Assembly (NCBI RefSeq): GCF_009600605.1
Contig: NZ_VWNA01000001.1
Span: forward strand, 1,590,490 to 1,654,489
Direction: 5' to 3'
Length of the DNA stretch: 64,000 nt
Origin: Segnochrobactrum spirostomi
GTDB taxonomy: Bacteria > Pseudomonadota > Alphaproteobacteria > Rhizobiales > Segnochrobactraceae
Shown: piece after piece, positions 55,529-62,415 of the stretch
Numbering within the stretch: the stretch's first letter is position 1
Layout: the number at the start of each line of letters is the position of its first letter
Position numbers and translations under genes: made by a program
Notes under the pieces: generated by a model
Database searches by the model: none
What the model was told of the DNA's origin: nothing
Seen by the model: the letters and a program-made list of their open reading frames with translations, nothing else

Positions 55529-56415
55529 CCCGCCTGACCGAAGCCCCCGCGCCGCTCGATCACGTCCCGAACGCAGGCGATCCGGCGGCTGAGCCGACCG
55601 CGCGAACCCCGGCCGTGCCCGAGGCGCCAGCCGCCCCCAAGGCAGCGCCGGACCTCGACGGCTTTTTCCCGCCCGAGGCGGATTCCTTCGCCGAGGCCCC
55701 CGAGCCGACGCCCGCCCCTGCCCCGGCTGAGCCCGCGGTGGAGGCCGTGCTGCCGGCCGAAACGCCATCCCCGCCGCCCGAACGGCCGGCGCCCGTTCGC
55801 CGCGCTCCGACGCCGGAGCCGCCGCGGCGGCGCTTCCGCCTCGCGGTGCTCATCCCGCTCGTCGTCTTCGCCGGGCTTGCGGCCTTGTTCTTCACGCGCC
55901 TCGACGACGGCGCCGATCCCTCGACGATTCCGTCCGCCCTCATCGGTCAGCCGGCGCCGACCACCGACCTGCCGCCGCTCGCCGGCCTCACCCGCGACGG
56001 CCAGCCGGTGCCCGGCCTCGACGCGTCCGATTTCAAGGGGCGGGTCACGCTGGTGAATGTGTGGGCGTCCTGGTGCGCGCCCTGTCGGCTGGAGCACCCG
56101 CTGGTGCTCGCTCTGTCGCAGGACCCGCGCATCCGCGTCGTCGGGATCAACTACAAGGACCTGTCGGACAATGCGCTGCGCTTCATCAACGCCCTCGGCA
56201 ACCCGTTCGCCGCCGTCGGCGTCGATGCGAACGGCCGCGCAGCGATCGAATGGGGCGTCTACGGCGTGCCGGAAACCTTCGTGGTCGGCGCCGACGGCAC
56301 CATCCGCTACAAGCAGATCGGCCCGCTGACGCCCGAGGCCGTCTCCGGCCCCTTCGGCGCCGCCATCGAAGCGGCGCTCAAGGACGCCGCGGCCAAGCCC
56401 GCCGGCGGGAGCTGA
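55525..56415 (+). CDS. ccmG: Cytochrome c maturation thioredoxin CcmG (DsbE) with long N-terminal extension
   Basis: Membrane-anchored thioredoxin of 296 residues that reduces apocytochrome c in the periplasm. The active site is WASWCAPCRLEHPLVL (about residue 183) and the cis-Pro region is GVYGVPETFVVGADGTIRYK. An unusual cytoplasmic Pro/Ala/Glu-rich segment of about 100 residues precedes the single membrane helix (RLAVLIPLVVFAGLAALFF, about 103-122). Typical CcmG proteins have fewer than 20 residues before the helix. The start at 55525 is supported by the ATGA overlap with ccmD. Confidence 0.93.
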   Translation: MTRLTEAPAPLDHVPNAGDPAAEPTARTPAVPEAPAAPKAAPDLDGFFPPEADSFAEAPEPTPAPAPAEPAVEAVLPAETPSPPPERPAPVRRAPTPEPPRRRFRLAVLIPLVVFAGLAALFFTRLDDGADPSTIPSALIGQPAPTTDLPPLAGLTRDGQPVPGLDASDFKGRVTLVNVWASWCAPCRLEHPLVLALSQDPRIRVVGINYKDLSDNALRFINALGNPFAAVGVDANGRAAIEWGVYGVPETFVVGADGTIRYKQIGPLTPEAVSGPFGAAIEAALKDAAAKPAGGS

Positions 56416-56494
56416 GGGCGCCGCCTGATGCCGCTGTTTTTGGCTGCCGGGCTCCAACGGGCAATGGCACGGACCTCATCCTCTCCGCTCGCGA

Positions 56495-56647
56495 CCCTTC
56501 TCCCCTTTGGGGAGAAGGTGCCCCGAAGGGGCGGATGAGGGGGATAAAACACCTATATCTTAATTAGTTAAGGTAATCCGGCGAGAGTGCGAAGGCCCCT
56601 CATCCGGCCCTATCGGGCCACCTTCTCCCCGCCAGCGGGGAGAAGGG
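56495..56647. repeat. Second pair of inverted palindromic repeats (REP/RIME-like)
   Basis: Two copies in opposite orientation, 56495-56542 and 56596-56647, spaced by about 53 bases, of the same element found at 18016-18167 (CCTTCTCCCC hairpin, GTGCCCC palindrome, GGATGAGGGG end). The AT-rich spacer differs in sequence from the first pair, but its length is nearly the same. It fills most of the 362-base gap between ccmG and puuA and may also stop convergent transcription. Confidence 0.85.
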
Positions 56648-56777
56648 ACGCGCGGAGAGGTCTTTGAAGCATCGCCCGGACGAGCCGGGCGATGCTTCAC
56701 AGTCGAACGGCGTTTCTCTACCCCAGGCCATAGATAGGCGCGGAGGCCTAAGAGCACGCCACGCCGAACGGCAACCC

Positions 56778-58142
56778 TCAGAGATAGAAGTCGTATTCCC
56801 GCGCCGTGGGGTTCTCGAACAGCGACTGGAACTCGCCGATCTTGACCTCCCGGTAGAGCTCCAGGAAGCGGTGGGGAATGGTCTCGACCAACACGTCGGC
56901 GTGGACCAGCCGATCGAGCGCGGCGAAGAAAGTGGTCGGCATCGGCGGCCCGGATTCGCTGTAGGCCCGGCCGGTCGAAGGCGGTGTCGGCTCGAGCTTC
57001 TTCGTCATGCCGTGGTGGATGCCGGCGAGAATCGCCGCCAGCACAAGGTGCGGGCTCGCATCCGCGCAGGCGACGCGGTGCTCGACGCGGCGCGCCGGAC
57101 CATCGCCGAGCGGGATGCGGAAGGCGACCGAACGGTTGTTGTGCGCCCAGTTGCCGGTGAGCGGCACGAACACCTTCGGCTTGTAGCGGCGGAACGCCGA
57201 GAAGTTCGGCGCGAAAAACGCCAGCGATTCCGCGAGCGAGGCCTGGAGGCCCGCGATCGCGTTGTGGAGCCGCGGCTCGCCCTCCGTGCCGGCGAAGACG
57301 TTGCGGCCGCTCTCGTCCGCCATGCTGACATGGACGTGCATGCCGTTGCCGGGCTGATCGATGAAGGGCTTCGCCATGAAGGTGGCGTCGAGCCCGCGGG
57401 CCCGCGCGACACCCTGGATGATGCGCTTCAAGAGGATCGCGTGGTCGGCGGCGAGCACCGGATCCGACACGTGACGCAGGTTGATCTCGAACTGGCCGAG
57501 GCCGTATTCGGCGACCGCCGTCGAGGCGGGGACGCCCTGGGCCTCGGCGGCGGCGGCGACCGCGAGGATGAACTCGGAATAATCCTCGACCGCGCTCATG
57601 CCGAGATTGAGGGCGGTGCGCGGCACCTCACCGGTGCGGGCGAGCGGCGCCGGGCGGATGCCGCCGTCGGCGGTGCGCTTCGGGTCGATCAGGTAGAATT
57701 CGAGCTCGCAGGCGACGGTCGGGTGCAGGCCGTCGGCGCGCAGGCGGGCGACCACGTCGGCGAGGATCTTGCGCGGATCAAACCACAGGAGTTCGCCCGT
57801 CGTGGCGTCGCGCATCTCGATCAGGCATTGGGCGGTCGGGGCCGAGGCCCACGGCACCGGCGCGAGGGTGCCCGGCAGCGGCCAGCAGATGCCGTCCGGA
57901 TCGCCGTCCGAGCCGCCGTAGCCTTGGGCGTCGCAGCCGTGGCCCTGCACGTCGAGCACCGCCGCACAGGCCGAGAAGGCGACGCCGGACTCGTACACGC
58001 GGGCGAGATCGGCGGCGGCTTCCCGTTTGCCGAATACCTGGCCCGAGAGGCCGATCATGAAGGCATCGACGAAGCGAGTGTCGGGATGGCGTTCGAGAAA
58101 AGCACGCCAATCGTCAGCGGCGCGGTGTCGGCCTTCACTCAT
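56778..58142 (-). CDS. puuA: Gamma-glutamylputrescine synthetase (PuuA-like glutamine synthetase)
   Basis: Glutamine-synthetase-fold ligase of 454 residues. Metal and ATP motifs are VACELEFYLIDPKRTADGGI, FEINLRHVSDPVLAADHAIL, FMAKPFIDQPGNGMHVHVSM and NNRSVAFRIPLGDGPARRVE. PuuA attaches glutamate to putrescine in the first step of the gamma-glutamyl polyamine route. The type is inferred from overall similarity and from the puuB-like gene 55 bases upstream in the same direction. It could act on another amine. Confidence 0.9.
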   Translation of the reverse strand: MSEGRHRAADDWRAFLERHPDTRFVDAFMIGLSGQVFGKREAAADLARVYESGVAFSACAAVLDVQGHGCDAQGYGGSDGDPDGICWPLPGTLAPVPWASAPTAQCLIEMRDATTGELLWFDPRKILADVVARLRADGLHPTVACELEFYLIDPKRTADGGIRPAPLARTGEVPRTALNLGMSAVEDYSEFILAVAAAAEAQGVPASTAVAEYGLGQFEINLRHVSDPVLAADHAILLKRIIQGVARARGLDATFMAKPFIDQPGNGMHVHVSMADESGRNVFAGTEGEPRLHNAIAGLQASLAESLAFFAPNFSAFRRYKPKVFVPLTGNWAHNNRSVAFRIPLGDGPARRVEHRVACADASPHLVLAAILAGIHHGMTKKLEPTPPSTGRAYSESGPPMPTTFFAALDRLVHADVLVETIPHRFLELYREVKIGEFQSLFENPTAREYDFYL

Positions 58143-58197
58143 GATGCACCGTCTCGTCCTTTTGCGGTCTGTCTTCGGTGGGTCGGATGCCGGGCCG

Positions 58198-59526
58198 TCA
58201 GCCCAGGCGGTCGCGGAGAGCGTAGAACGTCATCGCCGCGACGAGGAGGGGGGAGCGGAGAACTTTTCCGCCCGGGAAATCGAGCACGGGGAAGCGCGCG
58301 AGCAGCGAAAGGTCGGCGTCGCCGCCGGAAATCGCGTCGGCGACGACCTTGCCGCACCACGGCGCGATGACGACGCCCTTGCCGGAATAGCCCGCCGCCA
58401 CCGTCACCCGTGGACTGAGCCGGCGCACCAGCGGCAGCCGCGACGTGGTGATGGCCAGGGTCCCGCCCCAGGCATGGTCGATCCGCACGTTGGAAAGCTG
58501 CGGGTAGATCTTCAGCATATGGCCGCGCACGAAGCCGGCGATATCGGCGGGGAAGCTGTAGCCGTAGGTCTCGCCCCCGCCGAACAGGAGGCGCCGCTCT
58601 TCGGTCAGGCGGAAATAATAGACGACGAACCGGCCATCGACGACCGCCGCATCGTTGGCGATGAGGGAGCGGGCGAGATCCTCGCCGAGCGGCTCGGTCG
58701 TGATGATGAAATTGTTGAGAGGCATGAGCTTGCGCTCGGCCGCCGGGGCAAAGCCGTCGAGATAGCCATTGCCGGCGACGAGGAGGTGGCGGGCGCGGAT
58801 CTCGCCGCGCGGCGCGCGCACCACGACCCGGTCACCCTCTTCGCGATAATCGAGCGCGGGGGTGCGCTCGTAGATCGTCGCACCGGCCGCGACCGCCCGC
58901 CGGGCCATGCCGTAGGCGAGCCGCAGCGTGTGGACGTGGCCGCCGGCCCGGTCGTAGTAGCCGCCGTGATAATCGTCGCTGCCGACGAGCTTGCGGCCTT
59001 CCTCCCGGGTCAGCGGGAAGATGTCCTCGTGGCCGAATTCGCGGCGCAGAACCTCGACATGGGCATGGGCGTCGGCGACCTGGCCCGGCTTGTGGCGCAG
59101 GCTGACGATGCCCGGGCGATAGGCGCAGTCGATGCCCTCCTCCCGGGCGATCTCGTCGACGAGGCCGAGAAGATGGGCCCGGGCGGCCTTGGCCTGATCC
59201 CACAAAGCGTGGGCGGCGTCGCGGCCGAGGGTCGCGGCAAGCTCCTGGGGTGTTTTGCGCCAGCCGAGCCCGGCCTGTCCGCCGTTGCGGCCCGAGGCGC
59301 CCCAGCCGACCGACGCCTGATCGATCACCGTGACGTTGGTGCCGCGGCGGGCGAGATGAAGGGCGGCCGAGAGCCCGGTGAAGCCCGCCCCGACGATGCA
59401 CACGTCGGTGTCGAGACTCGCCGCCAGCGTCGGGAAGGCCGGCTGCGTGCCGGCCGTCGCGGCATAATAGGACGGGGCATGGCGGTCGGCGGTATCGCCG
59501 CGCTCCCGGACCGTTCGTTGTGCCAT
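58198..59526 (-). CDS. puuB: Gamma-glutamylputrescine oxidase (PuuB-like FAD oxidoreductase)
   Basis: DAO-family flavoprotein of 442 residues. The FAD-binding N-terminus is DVCIVGAGFTGLSAALHLAR, followed by the PuuB hallmark VGWGASGRNGGQAGLGW. The C-terminal VTVAAGYSGKGVVIAPWCGK completes the site. PuuB oxidises gamma-glutamylputrescine to the aldehyde, releasing ammonia and peroxide. It is transcribed ahead of puuA. The ATG at 59526 lies 30 bases from a perfect CTGCGATCGCAG palindrome. No PuuC or PuuD gene is in the window. Confidence 0.92.
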   Translation of the reverse strand: MAQRTVRERGDTADRHAPSYYAATAGTQPAFPTLAASLDTDVCIVGAGFTGLSAALHLARRGTNVTVIDQASVGWGASGRNGGQAGLGWRKTPQELAATLGRDAAHALWDQAKAARAHLLGLVDEIAREEGIDCAYRPGIVSLRHKPGQVADAHAHVEVLRREFGHEDIFPLTREEGRKLVGSDDYHGGYYDRAGGHVHTLRLAYGMARRAVAAGATIYERTPALDYREEGDRVVVRAPRGEIRARHLLVAGNGYLDGFAPAAERKLMPLNNFIITTEPLGEDLARSLIANDAAVVDGRFVVYYFRLTEERRLLFGGGETYGYSFPADIAGFVRGHMLKIYPQLSNVRIDHAWGGTLAITTSRLPLVRRLSPRVTVAAGYSGKGVVIAPWCGKVVADAISGGDADLSLLARFPVLDFPGGKVLRSPLLVAAMTFYALRDRLG

Positions 59527-59540
59527 GCTGCCCTGCCTCG

Positions 59541-59569
59541 AATTGATCGCACAATTCTGCGATCGCAGT
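59541..59569. promoter_or_regulatory. Operator-like palindromes in the puuB promoter region
   Basis: AATTGATCGCACAATT (59541-59556) is immediately followed by CTGCGATCGCAG (59557-59568). Both contain TGCGATC on one strand. The second is identical to the 12-bp core at 25753-25764. Position, 15-43 bases upstream of the puuB start, suits repression. Confidence 0.6.
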
Positions 59570-59617
59570 TCGAGGAAGTCAACCGCTCCGCATCGCCGTC
59601 CGGTCGCGGGTGACCGC

Positions 59618-60319
59618 TCAGAGCCCCGAGCGGCCGATCAGCCCCATGCCGTCGGCGATATCGCTCGCGATCGCCGCGCGCAAGGCGGGGGCATCGCCGG
59701 CCTCGATGGCGGCGAGCGCGACCTGGTGCTGATCGACCAGATTCGTGGTGCCGAACCGGCCGTAGACGACCCGCATATAGGGTCCGAACTGCAGCCACAG
59801 GGTTTCGATCAGGTGCGCCAGGGTACGGTGGGGCTGCGCCCGGTACATCGCGAAATGAAAGGCGAAATTGCCCTCCATGTAGCCGGCGACGTCGCCGTTC
59901 TTGAGCGCCACGCCCATGGCGTTGTCGATGCGCTTCATCTCGGCCCGGATCGACCGTGTCAGGAAGGGCAACGAGCGCTCGGCGGCATCGGGCTCCAGCA
60001 GAAGCCGGCAATGGAGTAGGTCGTCGAACCGCTCCGCCGTCATCTCAGGGATCGTGATGCGGCGCTTGGAGCGGATCTCGAAGGCGTTCTCGGCGGCGAG
60101 CCGGGTCAGCGCCTCGCGCACTGGCATCGGGCTGACGCCGAGCTCCTGGGCCAGCACGCGGGTCGAGATGCCGACGCCCGGCATGATGCGGCCGACGAGG
60201 AGCCGGTTGCGCAGTTCCTCGTAGATCTGCGCCGCCCGCGAGGGCTCGGCTTCGCCCTCGACCTCGTCCTCGGACCCGTCGGCGAGCTCGGCGGCCGCCG
60301 ACCCAGCGCGTTTCACCAT
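59618..60319 (-). CDS. GntR family regulator with FCD domain
   Basis: Protein of 233 residues. The N-terminal winged helix reads AAQIYEELRNRLLVGRIMPG, STRVLAQELGVSPMPVREAL, TRLAAENAFEIRSKRRITI. The C-terminal all-helical FCD ligand-binding domain (about 100-225) includes CRLLLEPDAAERSLPFL and FHFAMYRAQPHRTLAHLIET. An acidic N-terminal stretch of about 25 residues is unusual. The ATG at 60319 is preceded by GGAAGAG. Its location directly upstream of puuBA, on the same strand, suggests it controls that pathway; the ligand may be a polyamine or a gamma-glutamyl intermediate. Confidence 0.92.
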   Translation of the reverse strand: MVKRAGSAAAELADGSEDEVEGEAEPSRAAQIYEELRNRLLVGRIMPGVGISTRVLAQELGVSPMPVREALTRLAAENAFEIRSKRRITIPEMTAERFDDLLHCRLLLEPDAAERSLPFLTRSIRAEMKRIDNAMGVALKNGDVAGYMEGNFAFHFAMYRAQPHRTLAHLIETLWLQFGPYMRVVYGRFGTTNLVDQHQVALAAIEAGDAPALRAAIASDIADGMGLIGRSGL

Positions 60320-60377
60320 CGCTTCTCTTCCCATGGCGCGCCGGACGCCGGCGCGCGCTCCACGCGGGCGGCACCGG

Positions 60378-60436
60378 CTGCAACCGTCGGCGGAACGGAG
60401 CGGCCCTTGAGGGCACCCGTTCCGCGTCGGTTGCAG
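60378..60436. repeat. Large inverted repeat in the GntR / hydrolase intergenic region
   Basis: Two consecutive pairs of perfect 9-bp arms: CTGCAACCG (60378-60386) with CGGTTGCAG (60428-60436), and GCGGAACGG (60390-60398) with CCGTTCCGC (60417-60425). The loop is 18 bases. Transcribed from either side it would fold into a long hairpin. It lies 59 bases upstream of the GntR start and may be a terminator-like or regulatory structure. Confidence 0.65.
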
Positions 60437-60543
60437 GCTCGGCGCGGTTGCGCGCGGCGAAGCTCCTAATGCGCCCGAGAGCGCCGCTTCGCGCAAGCCG
60501 TTTCGCGTCTGAGCGGCGCGCGATCCAGCGAAAAAGGGGGCAA

Positions 60544-60555
60544 CTGCGATCTCAC
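60544..60555. promoter_or_regulatory. Near-copy of the polyamine operator-like site before the serine hydrolase gene
   Basis: CTGCGATCTCAC keeps the left half CTGCGATC and the CA of the CTGCGATCGCAG palindrome. It lies 30 bases before the ATG at 60586. Weaker than the perfect copies. Confidence 0.4.
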
Positions 60556-60585
60556 CTCTTGCCGGCCTCGCAGGGAGCGACAAAG

Positions 60586-61803
60586 ATGCGGCCGCCCGCG
60601 ACGGAAAGAGACGGAAAAATGGCCCTGCTTTGCCCTTCAGACGCCGTGTTCGACGGCGAGCGCGCCACGCTTGCGAACTGGCGCCTCGCCCCCTGGAGCG
60701 CCTGGGGCTTCCGCCATGTCCGCGAACTGATCCCGACCGCCGGCATCGCCCGGGGGCCCTTCACCGCCGTGCTCGGCGGCACCCCCGATCCGGGCCTTAC
60801 CGGGCTCGCCTTCACCGGGCCCGACGGCGTGCGCCGCACGGTCGGATCCCTCATCGGCGAGAGCGACACCGACGGCCTCGTCGTCCTGCACAAGGGGCGG
60901 ATCGCCTTCGAGCATTATCGCGACGGCGTCTCGCCGGCGGACGAGCACATCGTCTTCTCGGTGAGCAAGTCGATCACCGCCCTCCTCGCCGGCATCGCCG
61001 TCGGCCAGGGCGCGCTCGATCCCGACGCGCCGGTCGCTCGCTACGTTCCCGAGGTCGCCGGCGGCGCCTACGCGGACGCGACGGTGCGCCACGTGCTCGA
61101 CATGAGCGTCGCCATCACCTTCATCGAGGACTATCTCGATCCCGACGGCGACGTCGCCCGCTACCGGGTCGCGATGGGATGGAACCCGGCGCCGAGCCCG
61201 GTGCCGACCGCGGGCCTCAACGCCTTCGTCGCCAAGCTTCCGCGTGCCGAGGGGCCGCATGGGCACACCTTCCATTATGTGTCGCCGAATTCCGACCTGC
61301 TCGGTTGGATCCTGGAGCGGGCGACCGGCGCCCGGTTCGCACCCTACATGAGCGAAGTTCTCTGGAAGCCGCTCGGCGCGGAAGCCGACGGCTCCGTGGC
61401 GGTCGACCGGCTCGGCGCGCCGCGCACGGCGGGCGGCATCTGCGTGACGCTGCGCGATCTCGCCCGGGTGGGCGAGATGGTCCGCCGCGAGGGCGAGGCG
61501 AACGGGCGCCAAATCGTGCCGGCCGCCTGGATCGCCGATCTGCGCCACAACGGCGATCCCGCGGCCTGGGCGCGCGGCGCGATGACTGGGCTGTTTCCGA
61601 ACGGCCGCTACCGCAGCAAATGGTATGCGAGCGGCAACGCCGCCGGCGCCTTCTGCGGCATCGGCATTCACGGCCAATGGCTCTATATCGACCCGCGCGC
61701 CGAGGTCGTCATCGCCAAAGTGTCCTGCCAGCCGCTGCCGGTCGACGATCCGCTCGACAAGGTCCTGGTGGCGGGCTTCGAGGCGATCGCGGCCGCCTTC
61801 TGA
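60586..61803 (+). CDS. Serine hydrolase of the class C beta-lactamase / NylB family
   Basis: Protein of 405 residues. The catalytic SxxK is in IVFSVSKSITALLAGIAVGQ. The YxN-like motif is FHYVSPNSDLLGWIL, and the C-terminal GIGIHGQWLYIDPRAEVVIA fits the third motif. The layout resembles 6-aminohexanoate-dimer hydrolase (NylB) and related esterases or amidases. No signal peptide is seen, so it is probably cytoplasmic. The ATG at 60586 follows AGGGAG; 60619 is an alternative. It lies between the GntR and Lrp genes, hinting that it cleaves an amide in the neighbouring amine pathway, which is inference. Confidence 0.87.
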   Translation: MRPPATERDGKMALLCPSDAVFDGERATLANWRLAPWSAWGFRHVRELIPTAGIARGPFTAVLGGTPDPGLTGLAFTGPDGVRRTVGSLIGESDTDGLVVLHKGRIAFEHYRDGVSPADEHIVFSVSKSITALLAGIAVGQGALDPDAPVARYVPEVAGGAYADATVRHVLDMSVAITFIEDYLDPDGDVARYRVAMGWNPAPSPVPTAGLNAFVAKLPRAEGPHGHTFHYVSPNSDLLGWILERATGARFAPYMSEVLWKPLGAEADGSVAVDRLGAPRTAGGICVTLRDLARVGEMVRREGEANGRQIVPAAWIADLRHNGDPAAWARGAMTGLFPNGRYRSKWYASGNAAGAFCGIGIHGQWLYIDPRAEVVIAKVSCQPLPVDDPLDKVLVAGFEAIAAAF

Positions 61804-61854
61804 AGCGCAAGATCGTTTCCCCGTTGCGCCGCCCCCGGCAGAAATGATGTGATC

Positions 61855-61866
61855 CTGCGATCTGAG
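61855..61866. promoter_or_regulatory. Near-copy of the polyamine operator-like site before the Lrp gene
   Basis: CTGCGATCTGAG matches 10 of 12 positions of CTGCGATCGCAG and ends 11 bases before the ATG at 61878, next to the ribosome-binding site GGGGGAGGA. A protein bound here could block translation initiation or transcription. Confidence 0.4.
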
Positions 61867-61877
61867 GGGGAGGATCT

Positions 61878-62351
61878 ATGCGCGACGCCATCGACGAGAT
61901 CGACATCAGCATCCTCGCGGCGCTGCAGGTCGATTCCGCGCGGCCCGTGACGGAAATCGCGGCCGAGGTCGGCCTCTCCCAGGCGCCGTGCTGGCGGCGC
62001 ATCCAGCGGCTGCGCGAGGAGGGGTACATCCGGGCGGAGGTCGCCCTGCTCGACCGCCGCAAGCTCGGCTTCGCCACCCAATTCTTCGCCCAGGTGCGGC
62101 TCGCCGCCCATGCCCGGGCGAACCTCGCGGAATTTGAAAAGGCGATCCTCGCCCATCCGGAAGTGATGGAGTGCTACGCCACGATCGGGACGATGGACTT
62201 CCTGCTGCGCATCGTCACCCGCGACGTCGAACACTACGAAGACTTCCTCATGCGCGCCCTGTCACAACTTCCGGGCGTACAAGAAATCCAGAGCACCCTC
62301 GCCCTCTCCGAAGTGAAATCCACGACCGCCCTCCCGCTGACGAAGCGGTGA
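61878..62351 (+). CDS. Lrp/AsnC family transcriptional regulator
   Basis: One hundred and fifty-seven residues. The N-terminal helix-turn-helix reads DEIDISILAALQVDSARPVT, EIAAEVGLSQAPCWRRIQRL and REEGYIRAEVALLDRRKLGF. The C-terminal RAM domain (about 70-150) includes PEVMECYATIGTMDFLLRIV. These proteins respond to amino acids or amines and act locally or globally. The ATG at 61878 is preceded by GGGGGAGGA. It follows the serine hydrolase gene by 74 bases. Confidence 0.92.
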   Translation: MRDAIDEIDISILAALQVDSARPVTEIAAEVGLSQAPCWRRIQRLREEGYIRAEVALLDRRKLGFATQFFAQVRLAAHARANLAEFEKAILAHPEVMECYATIGTMDFLLRIVTRDVEHYEDFLMRALSQLPGVQEIQSTLALSEVKSTTALPLTKR

Positions 62352-62415
62352 ACACACACACCGGAACGCCCCGGTCGCCCGGCCTATTTCCGAGGGTTGT
62401 TCGTCGCCTTCGGAA

